64,000 bases of DNA from DATLGB01 sp963726825 (GTDB lineage Bacteria > Actinomycetota > Thermoleophilia > Solirubrobacterales > Solirubrobacteraceae): positions 1,178,001-1,242,000 of the forward strand of contig CAVSDT010000002.1 of assembly GCA_963726825.1 (NCBI GenBank), written 5' to 3'. Shown piece after piece: positions 49,857 through 58,009 of the stretch (the first letter of the stretch is position 1; each line of letters begins with the position of its first letter). A program made the position numbers and the translations under genes. The notes beneath the pieces are model-generated. The model saw only the letters and a program-made list of their open reading frames with translations, was not told the DNA's origin and searched no databases.

Positions 49857-51404
49857 ATGCAACGTCGCGACACCGCGCGGTACATGGCCGCGGTCGCCCT
49901 CGCGGCGTCCTTCGCGCCGTCGCTGATGGCCCGTCGGCGACGCGAGCAGCTCGCGGTCTCGGCGGGGTCGGCGATCCTCGGCGCGGCGGCGGGATGGGGC
50001 GCCGAGACGCTCGTCGCCCAGGTCGCGCGCCGGCTGGGCGACGACGCCCGGCTGCTCGGGCGCCTGCCGGGCCCCAACGGCGACGCCGGCGCGATCAGCG
50101 CGGAGGCCGAGGCGCGGCTGCTGATCGCCGGTGCCGGCGCCGCCGCCGCCCTGCTGCGCCTCGACAGCCGCCGCCCGGCGGTGGCGCTGGCGGGAACGGC
50201 GTTGCGGGTGGCGGGGATCGCGGCGCTCGTCGGCTGGACGGCGCCCGCCAAGCGGCGCACCACGCGCTTTGACCCCGTGCCACTGCTGGGAGCCGGAGCC
50301 CTTGCCCTCGGGGTGCAGGCGGTCCGGGCGGATCGCCGCCGGCGGGCGCGGCCGCACGTCCCCTATCCCGTCGACGCGCCGCTGCCGACCGTGTCCTTCG
50401 GGCCCGATTCCCTGGTCGCCGGGCTCGACGCGGAGGGCCGGCGCTTCGTCGCGGGCGCGACGCCGGGCCTCGCGATGGACCCGATCCGGGTCTTCGTCGG
50501 CCTCCGCTCGGCCGCGGACGTCGGCGCCCGCTGCGACCTCGCGATGGCCGAGCTGCAGCGGCTCGGGGCCTTCGAGCGCTCGCGCGTGGTGATCTGCTCC
50601 GCGACGCTGCGCGGGTACGTGAACCCGATCCCGGTCGCGGCGGAGGAGCGCTTCTGCGACGGGGACGTCGCCCACGTCGTCGTGCAGTACTTCGACAAGC
50701 GGACGCCGTGGCTGTGGCGCAAGGTCCCGATCGCGGCGCAGACGCACCGGGAGCTGCTCGCGCGGATCGGCCGCCACGTCGGCGACGCGGAGCTGTGCGT
50801 CTCCGGCGAGTCACTCGGCGCGTGGGCGTCGCAGCAGGTCTTCCGGGCCGACGGACTCGACGGGCTCGACCGTGCGGGCGTCGCGCGTGCCCTGTGGGTC
50901 GGGACGCCGGGCCTGTCCCGCGCCGGCCGCGGCCTCAAGCGCTCCCCGGGTGTGCGCGTCCTGCGCGCCCGCGACGTCCTGGAAGCCGATCCACCCGACG
51001 CCGCCGGCTGGCGCGTCGTGCTGCTGGAGCGCCTGACCGACCCCGTCGTCCTCTTCCCCGGGCTCGAGCTGCTGTGGCGTCGCCGCGGCGCGGGCTGGAA
51101 GCCCGGCGTCTCCTTCGTCCAATCGGTCCTGGACCTCGTCAAGGCCACCCGCTGGACCGCGGAGCAGCCGTCGACGGCGGGCCACGACTACCGGATCGAG
51201 CTGCCGCTGGTCGTCAACCTCGCGTTCGGCCACCGCCGTCCCCGCCCGGAGGCCGAGCGCATCGCGACGGCGGTGCTCGAAGCGGAGGCGGCCCGTGTCG
51301 CGGCCGTGCGCGCCCAGCGCCAGGCGGCGCTCAGCGCGAGCGCTCGGACACGGCCGGCAGCGGCTGGGACGGCTGCAGCCGCGTCCCGTCCCAGCGGAAC
51401 GTGA
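49857..51404 (+). CDS. Membrane alpha/beta-hydrolase (DUF2319/Abhydrolase_9)
   Basis: This 515-aa protein has about four N-terminal hydrophobic segments (within 1-160) and a C-terminal alpha/beta-hydrolase domain. The nucleophile elbow is in ELCVSGESLGAWASQQVF, preceded by RVFVGLRSAADVGARCDLAM, and followed by LTDPVVLFPGLELLWRR and a His-containing KATRWTAEQPSTAGHDYR. This layout is typical of actinobacterial Abhydrolase_9 proteins of unknown substrate. The last 74 bp overlap the 3' end of the convergent gene. Confidence 0.85.
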   Translation: MQRRDTARYMAAVALAASFAPSLMARRRREQLAVSAGSAILGAAAGWGAETLVAQVARRLGDDARLLGRLPGPNGDAGAISAEAEARLLIAGAGAAAALLRLDSRRPAVALAGTALRVAGIAALVGWTAPAKRRTTRFDPVPLLGAGALALGVQAVRADRRRRARPHVPYPVDAPLPTVSFGPDSLVAGLDAEGRRFVAGATPGLAMDPIRVFVGLRSAADVGARCDLAMAELQRLGAFERSRVVICSATLRGYVNPIPVAAEERFCDGDVAHVVVQYFDKRTPWLWRKVPIAAQTHRELLARIGRHVGDAELCVSGESLGAWASQQVFRADGLDGLDRAGVARALWVGTPGLSRAGRGLKRSPGVRVLRARDVLEADPPDAAGWRVVLLERLTDPVVLFPGLELLWRRRGAGWKPGVSFVQSVLDLVKATRWTAEQPSTAGHDYRIELPLVVNLAFGHRRPRPEAERIATAVLEAEAARVAAVRAQRQAALSASARTRPAAAGTAAAASRPSGT

Positions 51405-51999
51405 CGTCCACCGGATCGCCGGACGGCTTGTCGCCCGGGCCGTCGGCGGCGTCGAAGATCCCGTACCGCAGGACGACGCTCGTCGATTCCCCGCCCCGGC
51501 GCTTGGTCAGCTGGGCGGAGGAGCTCGTGGAGTCGTTGCCGATGTACTCGCCGTCGACGAAGAAGAACGCCAGCTCGTTGCCCGACGTGCCGCGCCCGAT
51601 CAGGACCTGCAGCGTCTTGCGCGGATCGAAGTCGCGCAGCCGGGTCACCTCGTAGTCGCGGTCCGTGACGATCCGCGCAGCCTGGTCGCGGGTGTCGCGC
51701 TGCGCGGGCGTCAGCGGCCGCGGCGTGCGGGCGGGCTTGGGCGTGGCGGTGGGGGTGCGCGTCGGCGCCGGCGTCGGCTCCTGGCGCGCGCTGCTGTCCG
51801 CCGCGGTGCCGGCGTCGTCGCCCCCGCCGCCCGCGACCATCGTGATCGTGACGATCGCGATGATCAGCAGCACCGCGACCGCGGCCGCCGCGACGATCCG
51901 CGGGGTCGTCCCGGCCGGCTCGCGCGGGGGCGGCTTGCGCCGCCGCGGCGGCGGCTTGCGGGGCGCGGGGGAACGACGGCGTGGCGTGGGCGAGCCCAT
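51331..51999 (-). CDS. Membrane-anchored protein with extracytoplasmic domain
   Basis: The 222-aa product has a basic, proline-rich cytoplasmic tail (about 1-33), one membrane helix (IVAAAAVAVLLIIAIVTITM), a Pro/Thr-rich spacer (PTPAPTRTPTATPKPARTP) and an extracytoplasmic domain. The domain contains GRGTSGNELAFFFVDGEYIG and DPVDVTFRWDGTRLQPS, which resembles actinobacterial LppP/LprE-like domains, although that match is from memory. TACGAT lies 9 nt before ATG 51999. Function is unknown. Confidence 0.7.
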   Translation of the reverse strand: MGSPTPRRRSPAPRKPPPRRRKPPPREPAGTTPRIVAAAAVAVLLIIAIVTITMVAGGGGDDAGTAADSSARQEPTPAPTRTPTATPKPARTPRPLTPAQRDTRDQAARIVTDRDYEVTRLRDFDPRKTLQVLIGRGTSGNELAFFFVDGEYIGNDSTSSSAQLTKRRGGESTSVVLRYGIFDAADGPGDKPSGDPVDVTFRWDGTRLQPSQPLPAVSERSR

Positions 52000-52008
52000 T
52001 GCTGCGCG

Positions 52009-52014
52009 ATCGTA
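52009..52014 (-). promoter_or_regulatory. -10 hexamer TACGAT of the anchored protein gene
   Basis: TACGAT on the minus strand lies 9 nt before ATG 51999, with no ribosome binding site between. Confidence 0.42.
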
Positions 52015-52060
52015 GATGCCGGACCGGCGGCGGGCCGGTCCGTCACCTCGCGGTGGCCTG

Positions 52061-52083
52061 GGACGCTCAACGTGACGCACCCT
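52061..52083. repeat. Direct repeat, right boundary of the AbiEi/DUF559 gene (3' end)
   Basis: GGAC-N6-CGTGACGCACCCT occurs here and again at 52941-52963 with the same internal spacing, exactly 880 bp apart. The stop codon of the AbiEi/DUF559 gene (52067-52069) lies inside this copy. A looser variant occurs at 43344 around the psuK stop. Confidence 0.5.
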
Positions 52084-52960
52084 GCGCCAGCAGGCGGGTC
52101 AGGCGGCGCCGCAGGGCCGGCACGTCGAGCTCCTCCCCGTCGATGCGCAGCACCCGGTAGCCCCGCTCCTCCAGATCCGCCGTCTTCTCGCGGTCGCGCT
52201 CGTACGCGAAGCGGCCCTTGTGGGTCGCGTAGAAGTCCAGCTCGAGGACGACCCGCTGCGCCGGCCAGAGGAAGTCCACCTCCCAGCGGCCGATGTCCTG
52301 GTTGACCAGCGGCGCCTCGATGCCCCAGAGCGGGAAGCTGCGGACGAGGTGCGCCTCGGCGGCCGAGCGGGTGAACGTGTGCCTGCCGCCCCCGACCGCC
52401 CGGCGGCCGGGCGGGGTCCGCAGGTCGTCGCGGTCGATCAGCCCCCGCCGCTCGGCCGTCGCCAGCGCGAGCTGCACCGCGCTCGCCACGACGACGTCGG
52501 CGAGGTCCGTGAGCGTCCGCGCCACCGTGGTGACCGGGATGCCGTCCACCACCGTCACGTCCCCCTCGAGCGTCGCGGAGCGGTGGACCTCGATCCCGTC
52601 CCGGTTCCGGCGGTGGACGGGAGCGGTCACCTCGATGCGCCGGTGCCGGCGGGTCCGGATCTCCCACAGCTCCGCGGCGCTGCGGTGACTGAGGACCGCG
52701 CCGGGGCCGCAGGCCAGGACCGCGGCGAGCAGCCGCCCCCGGCGGGTCAGCGCCTCGTGCCCGACGGCGTAGACGCCCCGGTGCAGCCACCGCCAGCGGC
52801 CCCGCTCGAGCCGTGTCCGCACCTGCTGGCGCGAGACGGCGAGCGCCGTCAGCTGGTGCAGGGCGACGACCCCATGCTGGCGCGTCGCCAGGTCCCCGAT
52901 CAGCTGATCGACGGAGACCGGGGCACGTCGTGGTGGGTGTGGACTCCGTTCGTGACGCAC
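52067..52960 (-). CDS. AbiEi antitoxin-like protein with DUF559 domain
   Basis: This 297-aa protein has an N-terminal winged-helix AbiEi-type domain (about 15-75: RQHGVVALHQLTALAVSRQQ, RGRWRWLHRGVYAVG), a middle region (VLSHRSAAELWEIR, GIPVTTVARTLTDLADVV) and a C-terminal DUF559 domain. The last is a Vsr/PD-(D/E)xK-like endonuclease fold (WEVDFLWPAQRVVLELDFYA, ERGYRVLRIDGEEL). No AbiEii toxin gene is adjacent. The GTG start has AGGAGG immediately before it. Both ends of the gene fall inside a direct repeat. Confidence 0.8.
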   Translation of the reverse strand: MRHERSPHPPRRAPVSVDQLIGDLATRQHGVVALHQLTALAVSRQQVRTRLERGRWRWLHRGVYAVGHEALTRRGRLLAAVLACGPGAVLSHRSAAELWEIRTRRHRRIEVTAPVHRRNRDGIEVHRSATLEGDVTVVDGIPVTTVARTLTDLADVVVASAVQLALATAERRGLIDRDDLRTPPGRRAVGGGRHTFTRSAAEAHLVRSFPLWGIEAPLVNQDIGRWEVDFLWPAQRVVLELDFYATHKGRFAYERDREKTADLEERGYRVLRIDGEELDVPALRRRLTRLLAQGASR

Positions 52961-52963
52961 CCT
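52941..52963. repeat. Direct repeat, left boundary of the AbiEi/DUF559 gene (5' end)
   Basis: This is the second copy of GGAC-N6-CGTGACGCACCCT, containing the GTG start codon of the AbiEi/DUF559 gene. The 13-base core is identical to the copy at 52071-52083. Confidence 0.5.
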
Positions 52964-53070
52964 CCTCCTAGGCGCCGGGGCGGCGGAACTCGCCCCCCTC
53001 GTGTTGGTGCACGGACCGTTGCGAGGCCTTCCGAGGACACCTTCGGGCCCTAGACCGTGTTGTCGAGCCT

Positions 53071-54822
53071 GTGTCCCGGACCCGTCTCACCCGTCGTCGC
53101 GCCCTGCAGCTGGGGGCGGCCGCCGTCGCCTCGACCGCCACGCGCCCGGCGGCGTCGCTCGCCGCCGCCGGCCCGGCGCCGACGAGCTTCGCGCTCGACC
53201 TGTCCTCCGCCCTCCCCCGCGCCGGAGCCGGCGCCCGCGCCGCCGGGCACTCCGCGCGGCGGACGACGCTGCCACCCGCACGGGCGCCGCACCGCTTCGA
53301 CCTGATCGGGGCGGACTGGAACGCCGGCGCACACGTGCACGTCGAGGTCCGCGCACGGCGCGACGGGGGCCGCTGGTCGTCCTGGGTCCCGCTCCCGTCG
53401 GGTGGCGACCACGCGCCCGACGACGGCGGCCGGCGCGACGCCAGCGCCTCCGAGCCCGTCTGGACCGGCACCGCCGACGTCTTCCAGCTGCGCTACCGGG
53501 GCACCGCCCGCCGCCTGCGGGCGCGCTTCGTCCGCGCCAGCCCCGACGCGGCGGCGATCCGCCGCGCCCCGCGCGCCCGCCGCGCCCGGGCACGCCGGAC
53601 CGGCGCCGGACCGACCGCGCACGCCGCCACACGGGCCACGGCGTCCGCGACGCAGCCGAACGTCATCTTCCGCGGCGAGTGGGGCGCCGACCGCTACCCG
53701 CCCCGCTCGGCGCCGCTCGTCGGCGACGTGCAGATGGGCTTCGTCCATCACACGGTCACCGCCAACGCGTACGGGCCGGAGGACTCCGCCGCGATCGTGC
53801 TCGGCATCCTCCGCTACCACCGCGACCACAACGGCTGGAACGACATCGGGTACAACTTCCTCGTCGATCAGTACGGCCAGGTGTTCGAGGGCCGCGCGGG
53901 CGGGATCGACCAGGCGATCGTCGGCGCCCAGGCCCAGGGCTGGAACGCGCACTCGACGGGTGTCGCCACCCTGGGCGACTACTCCGCCGCCGCCTTCCCG
54001 GCCGCGGGCGCCGAGGCCGTCGCCGCGCTGCTGGCGTGGAAGCTGCCGCTCCACGGGGTCCCGGTCACCGGAACCGTGGACATCGTCTCCGCCGGCGGTG
54101 CCGCCAACCGCTACCCGAGCGGTCGCACGATCCGCTTCGAGCGCATCAGCGGGCACCGCGACGGCTGCACGACGAGCTGCCCCGGCGACGCGCTGTACGC
54201 GACCCTGCCGACGCTGCGCGCCCGCGCGCTGCAGCTGGCTGGGGACCTCACCACCGGGCTGACGCTGCGCGCCGAGCGCTCGACGCTCGAGCTCGGCCAG
54301 GCCCTGGCGGTCACCGGGGCGCTGCGCTTCACCGACGGCACCTCGCCCGCGGGGCGCACCGTGCAGCTCGAGCACCAGCCCGCGTCCGGGCAGCCCTGGC
54401 GGGCGCTGAGCCAGCTCCCCGTCGATCCCGTCAGCGGGGCCTTCGCCGGCGACGTCGCGGTTCCCGGGACCGGCCGCGTGCGCGCGACCACCGGCGACGA
54501 CGGGGTCCACGGCGTCCTGGCGTCCAGCCCGGTGCGGGTGAAGGTGCTCCCCCGCCTGGGGCTCAAGCTCTCGCCGCGCACCACGCGCCCCGGCCGCAGG
54601 GTGCGCGTCCGCGCGACGGTCGACGGCTCGCGGGCCACGAAGGCGCAGCTGCTCGTGGAGCGCAGGATCCGCGGGATGACCTACCGCCGCGTGCAGACCC
54701 GCCGGCTGCGCATCTCCCGCGGCCGGGTCGGCGCGACCGTCCGCCCCCGCGCGCACGGCACCTACCGCGTGACGGTCAGGGTCGCCGGCGAGCAGATCAA
54801 GCGCCTGCTGCGCGTCCGCTGA
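53071..54822 (+). CDS. Tat-exported N-acetylmuramoyl-L-alanine amidase (PGRP fold)
   Basis: This 583-aa protein has a twin-arginine signal (TRRRALQLGAAAVASTATRP), a beta-rich N-terminal region (DLIGADWNAGAHVHVEVRAR) and an amidase_2/PGRP domain (about 200-395). Zinc ligands are in GFVHHTVTANAY, SGHRDGCTTSCPG (His and Cys) and nearby WNDIGYNFLVDQYGQVFEGR. C-terminal Ig-like or bacterial-adhesion repeats (ERSTLELGQALAVTGALRF, SPRTTRPGRRVRVRATVDG) follow. It should cleave peptidoglycan peptide from MurNAc outside the cell. It starts with GTG 53071; the gap 52961-53070 has no clear feature beyond the repeat. Confidence 0.9.
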   Translation: MSRTRLTRRRALQLGAAAVASTATRPAASLAAAGPAPTSFALDLSSALPRAGAGARAAGHSARRTTLPPARAPHRFDLIGADWNAGAHVHVEVRARRDGGRWSSWVPLPSGGDHAPDDGGRRDASASEPVWTGTADVFQLRYRGTARRLRARFVRASPDAAAIRRAPRARRARARRTGAGPTAHAATRATASATQPNVIFRGEWGADRYPPRSAPLVGDVQMGFVHHTVTANAYGPEDSAAIVLGILRYHRDHNGWNDIGYNFLVDQYGQVFEGRAGGIDQAIVGAQAQGWNAHSTGVATLGDYSAAAFPAAGAEAVAALLAWKLPLHGVPVTGTVDIVSAGGAANRYPSGRTIRFERISGHRDGCTTSCPGDALYATLPTLRARALQLAGDLTTGLTLRAERSTLELGQALAVTGALRFTDGTSPAGRTVQLEHQPASGQPWRALSQLPVDPVSGAFAGDVAVPGTGRVRATTGDDGVHGVLASSPVRVKVLPRLGLKLSPRTTRPGRRVRVRATVDGSRATKAQLLVERRIRGMTYRRVQTRRLRISRGRVGATVRPRAHGTYRVTVRVAGEQIKRLLRVR

Positions 54823-54825
54823 GCC

Positions 54826-55860
54826 CTAGCCGCGGTCGCGCCGCAGCCAGCCCTGGAGCTTCTCGGCGGCGTCGCCGGCGACCTCGGACGCCCTGCCCGT
54901 CGCGTCGCCGACCTGCTCGCCGATCCGCGAGACGCCCTCGGCGGCCTCGCTCATGAAGCCCTTGAAGCGCTCCGTGTAGTGGTCGGTGGCGGCGTCGGTC
55001 TCCTCGCGCCACCCCGGCTCGGCGCCACGCCTGACGTACTCCCCACCGCTGATGCGGTCGTACTCGCCCGACTGCACCCACTGCATCAGCTCGTGGACGC
55101 GCTTGACCGCGTAGGGGTGCGTCTGGCTGAGCTCCCCGCGCAGCCGCGCGAGGGAGTTCCAGCCCTCCGCGTCGCGGTACTGGCGCCCCTGCTCGATGAA
55201 CGCCCCGAGGTCGAGGCGCTCGGACGGGACGCCGGCCGCGACGGCCATCAGCAGCCGGCACACGACGAGGGGGTCGCGCACGACGAGCGCCGCGGCGCGG
55301 TCGGCGGACAGCTCGGCGGCGCGATACCACTCCAGCAGCGCGTACTTGACGCCCATCAGCGGGAGGCCGCCGAGCAGCCCGAGCGGACCGCCGCCGAGGT
55401 TGAGCAGCACCATCAGGGCGGACTGGTAGGTCACGTGCTCGGCGAGGACGTGACCCGCCTCGTGGGCGAGCACCGCCCGCAGCTCCTCGCGGTCGAGCAG
55501 ATCGACCGTGGCGGAGTGGACGACCACGAGCGGGTTGCCCGCCCCGACGGCCATCGCGTTGACCATCGGGAACTGCGTCAGGAAGAGGTCGGGGACCGGC
55601 TGGAGGTCCAGCCGCGCGTAGGCGGCGACGTGGTCGGCCCAGGCGTCGCCGAGCTGCGTCGGCCCGAGCTGGACCGCCCCCGCCGCGAGGTTCTGGCGCA
55701 TCGCGCGCACGTAGCCGAGCTCCATCAGCTTGCGCACCACGGTGTCGAGCATCGGGATGCGCCCCAGCGCCGCGGTCGCGGCCCGGTCCGCAGGATGCTC
55801 GAAGGCGCGGGGGGAGATCCCGGCGAGCTTCTGGCCCTCCGGCAGGGTGGAGGCGCTCAT
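54826..55860 (-). CDS. M48-family zinc metalloprotease
   Basis: This 344-aa HtpX/Ste24-like protease has the zinc motif AVLAHEAGHVLAEHV near residue 132, the third ligand region YRAAELSADRAAALVV, and two hydrophobic segments (SALMVLLNLGGGPLGLLGGL, FPMVNAMAVGAGNPLVVVHS). The C-terminal tail (MSEAAEGVSRIGEQVGDATG) is a predicted amphipathic/coiled helix. It likely degrades damaged membrane proteins. TACCCT lies 6 nt before the ATG, with GGAGGG overlapping. Confidence 0.88.
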   Translation of the reverse strand: MSASTLPEGQKLAGISPRAFEHPADRAATAALGRIPMLDTVVRKLMELGYVRAMRQNLAAGAVQLGPTQLGDAWADHVAAYARLDLQPVPDLFLTQFPMVNAMAVGAGNPLVVVHSATVDLLDREELRAVLAHEAGHVLAEHVTYQSALMVLLNLGGGPLGLLGGLPLMGVKYALLEWYRAAELSADRAAALVVRDPLVVCRLLMAVAAGVPSERLDLGAFIEQGRQYRDAEGWNSLARLRGELSQTHPYAVKRVHELMQWVQSGEYDRISGGEYVRRGAEPGWREETDAATDHYTERFKGFMSEAAEGVSRIGEQVGDATGRASEVAGDAAEKLQGWLRRDRG

Positions 55861-55866
55861 CCCTCC

Positions 55867-55872
55867 AGGGTA
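55867..55872 (-). promoter_or_regulatory. -10 hexamer TACCCT of the M48 protease gene
   Basis: TACCCT on the minus strand lies 6 nt before ATG 55860. The same hexamer precedes the amidase gene at 24609. Confidence 0.42.
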
Positions 55873-55915
55873 GGTCGGCGGTCCTGACCGCTGCGGTCGC
55901 CGCGCCGTCCCGGCG

Positions 55916-56728
55916 TCAGGCGCGTCCGGCGACCTCCGCGATGACCTTCGAGAGCTGCCCGCCCTGCCACGCGAGCGGCGACGACCCCGCGTCCTCCGTG
56001 CGGAGCTGCGCGCCGGGGATCGCCGCGGCGTAGCGCTCGCCCGTGGCCAGCGGGTGCTCGGGGTCGGCCTCGTCGCGGCTGGCGACGACGACCGCGGGGA
56101 CGTCCGGCAGCCCGGCGAGGTCCGCCCACGCCCCGAACGGCGCCGAGCGCGGCACCGCCGCCAGCGCGTCCGCCACCGCCAACGGGTGCTCATGGGCGCC
56201 GAGGCGCTGGCGCAGCACGCGCTCGATCGTCTCCCGGAAGCGCTCGGGGACGTCGGCCAGCCCGTACGCCGCGACGAAGCCGTCCACCCCGCCGGTGCGC
56301 AGCCCGTGCGAGAGCCGGTCCCAGCGCGGGAGGCCGGAGGGGCCGGCCTCGGGGTCGAAGGCGGGCGTGACGACGACGAGGCCCGCCACCCGGTCGGGAT
56401 GGGCGAGCGCGAAGGCCAGCAGGGTGTGCGCCCCCATCGACGCGCCGGCGAGCACGGCGCGCTCGATCCCGCGGTCGTCGAGCACCGCCTCGAGGTCGCT
56501 CGCGAGGTCGTCGTAGCCGTACGCGTCCGCGGCCGGCGCGGGACCGGAGCGGCCGTGCCCGCGGGCGTCGTAGGCGACGACCCGGTGCCCGGCCCGCTCG
56601 AGTGCCTTCGACCCCATCACGACGTAGCGGCGGGTGGCCGTCAGGCCGTGGAGGAGGACGACGGGCGTGCCCTCCCCCGCGTCGTCGCCGGCGAGCGTCG
56701 CGGGACCCGGGAGCGTGAAGTCGGCCAC
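55916..56728 (-). CDS. Alpha/beta-hydrolase fold protein
   Basis: This 270-aa protein has the oxyanion HG motif VVLLHGLTATRRYVVM, DARGHGRSGPAPAADAYGYD and nucleophile AVLAGASMGAHTLLAFALAH. The catalytic acid region is VVVASRDEADPEHPLATGE. The C-terminus, SSPLAWQGGQLSKVIAEVAG, has no His at the usual position, so either another His serves or the protein is not a classical hydrolase. It starts with GTG 56728. No regulatory sequence is clear in the 55861-55915 gap beyond the M48 promoter. Confidence 0.82.
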   Translation of the reverse strand: MADFTLPGPATLAGDDAGEGTPVVLLHGLTATRRYVVMGSKALERAGHRVVAYDARGHGRSGPAPAADAYGYDDLASDLEAVLDDRGIERAVLAGASMGAHTLLAFALAHPDRVAGLVVVTPAFDPEAGPSGLPRWDRLSHGLRTGGVDGFVAAYGLADVPERFRETIERVLRQRLGAHEHPLAVADALAAVPRSAPFGAWADLAGLPDVPAVVVASRDEADPEHPLATGERYAAAIPGAQLRTEDAGSSPLAWQGGQLSKVIAEVAGRA

Positions 56729-56739
56729 AGGCCGAATCC

Positions 56740-56745
56740 TATGCT
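56740..56745 (+). promoter_or_regulatory. -10 hexamer TATGCT of the thioredoxin-TPR gene
   Basis: TATGCT lies 6 nt before ATG 56752; the gap to the divergent hydrolase start is only 23 bp. It is the closest match to the SigA consensus among the hexamers listed. Confidence 0.5.
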
Positions 56746-56751
56746 CGGAGC

Positions 56752-57495
56752 ATGTCCGTCATCGACGTCTCAGAGGCCGACTTCGAGGCCGAGGTCATCG
56801 AGCGCTCCAAGGAGGTCCCGGTCGTCGTGGACTTCTGGGCGGAGTGGTGCGGCCCGTGCCGGCAGCTCGGGCCGGTGCTCGAGAAGGAGGCCAACGCGCG
56901 CACCGGTGAGGTCGTCCTCGCCAAGCTCGACACGGACGCCAACCAGCGCATCGCGCAGGCCTTCGGCATCCAGGGCATCCCGGCCGTGAAGGCGTTCAAG
57001 GACGGCAAGGTCGTCGCGGAGTTCACCGGCGCCGTCCCGCCCCCGCAGGTGAAGGCGTTCTTCGACGGGCTCGTCCCCTCCGAGGCCGAGCGCCTGATCG
57101 CCGCGGGCGGCGAGGAGGGCCTGCGCCGCGCGCTCGAGCTCGAGCCCGCCCGCACGGAGGCCGCCGTCGCCCTCGCCCGCCTGCTCGTGGAGCGCGGAGA
57201 CCGCGAGGAGGCGCTGCAGGTCCTCGAGGCCCGCCCCGGCTTCGCGGCCGAAGGCCTGCTGGCGCGGCTGCGCCTGGAGGACGCCGACCCGGCCCTCGCC
57301 GACTCCTTCGCCCTCCTCGACGCCGGCGAGCTCCAGGCGGGCCTCGACGGCCTGATCGCCGCGATCGCCGCCGCCGAGCCGGGCGAGCATCGCGACGAGC
57401 TGCGGCGCGCCGTGGTCGGCGTGCTCGACGGCCTCGGGGTCGAGCACGAGGTGGCGCGAGCCTCGCGCCGCAAGCTCGCCGCCGCGCTGTACTAG
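56752..57495 (+). CDS. Thioredoxin domain protein with C-terminal TPR-like region
   Basis: This 247-aa protein has an N-terminal thioredoxin domain (about 1-108) with WCGPC in VVVDFWAEWCGPCRQLG and cis-Pro GIQGIPAVKAF, followed by helical TPR-like repeats (EGLRRALELEPARTEAAVAL, VERGDREEALQVLEARPGF). This matches the CnoX/YbbN co-chaperone layout, which protects proteins from oxidative aggregation. The redox Cys pair is intact, so it may act as an oxidoreductase too. It ends just before hairpin element C. Confidence 0.9.
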   Translation: MSVIDVSEADFEAEVIERSKEVPVVVDFWAEWCGPCRQLGPVLEKEANARTGEVVLAKLDTDANQRIAQAFGIQGIPAVKAFKDGKVVAEFTGAVPPPQVKAFFDGLVPSEAERLIAAGGEEGLRRALELEPARTEAAVALARLLVERGDREEALQVLEARPGFAAEGLLARLRLEDADPALADSFALLDAGELQAGLDGLIAAIAAAEPGEHRDELRRAVVGVLDGLGVEHEVARASRRKLAAALY

Positions 57496-57544
57496 CGCGA
57501 GATCGGGATCGGGCCGCCCTGCGCGGCCGCAGACCGATCTCGCG
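57496..57544. repeat. 49-bp intergenic hairpin element, copy C
   Basis: CGCGAGATCGG (57496-57506) and CCGATCTCGCG (57534-57544) are perfect 11-bp arms. Inside is GGCCGC-cctgc-GCGGCC (57512-57528). Its reverse complement closely matches copy B at 37439. It begins directly after the thioredoxin-TPR stop, between two convergent genes, where a bidirectional terminator would be expected; no T-tract is present. Confidence 0.75.
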
Positions 57545-57559
57545 GAGCGGGCCGTCCCG

Positions 57560-57959
57560 TCAGTCGTGGGAGTGGCCGTGGTCGGCCTCGCCGCCCGCGG
57601 CCTCCCCGAACGCGCTCTCGAGGATCTCGAGGGCGAGCAGCTGGGCCTGCGTGCCGGCGACCTCGTCGCCGCCGCGCTCCTCGAGCTCCGGGGTGAACTG
57701 CACGCCGACCTCGACCTCGTCCTCGTCGCGGCCGTCGGAGATCGTGATGACGGCGCGGCCCCGTCCGCCCTCGAGGTGCTCGGCCGCGGCCTCGCTCGCG
57801 GCGCGCAGCACGCGCTCGGCGGTGCCGAGGTCGGCGGCCGCGGGCGCCCGGCCCTCCGGGGCGGCCAGGGCCTGGGCCGGCGGCCCAGATGCGCTTGCGC
57901 TCCATCTCGTCCGCCGGCTCGATGCCGGCGGCCGCTTCGATCTCCTCCGGGGTGGGCAT
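57560..57959 (-). pseudogene. Hypothetical protein, probable frameshift near 57880
   Basis: Two reading frames each carry part of a plausible protein. From ATG 57959 the start reads MPTPEEIEAAAGIEPADEME then RKRIWAA and turns into Arg/Gly/Pro-rich nonsense. The other frame picks up at about 57885 with AQALAAPEGRAPAAADLGTA and continues to RAVITISDGRDEDEVEVGVQ and a His-rich end, DHGHSHD. The span is 400 nt, one base off a multiple of three. This may be a real frameshift, a sequencing error in GGGCCGCCGGCCC, or a shorter gene starting at GTG 57811 (83 aa). The family is not recognised. Confidence 0.5.
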
Positions 57960-58009
57960 GCGCCGAGCGTAGGGGGCACGTCCGCGCGAGCCGCGAGACT
58001 GGCGGGTCG

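Noticed and set aside
45263..50272. A 1669-codon open frame on the plus strand opposite the glutamate dehydrogenase gene
   Set aside because: It is a mirror of the real gene caused by extreme GC content: its translation is Arg/Gly/Asp-rich low-complexity sequence with no family motif, while the minus strand encodes a recognisable full-length enzyme.
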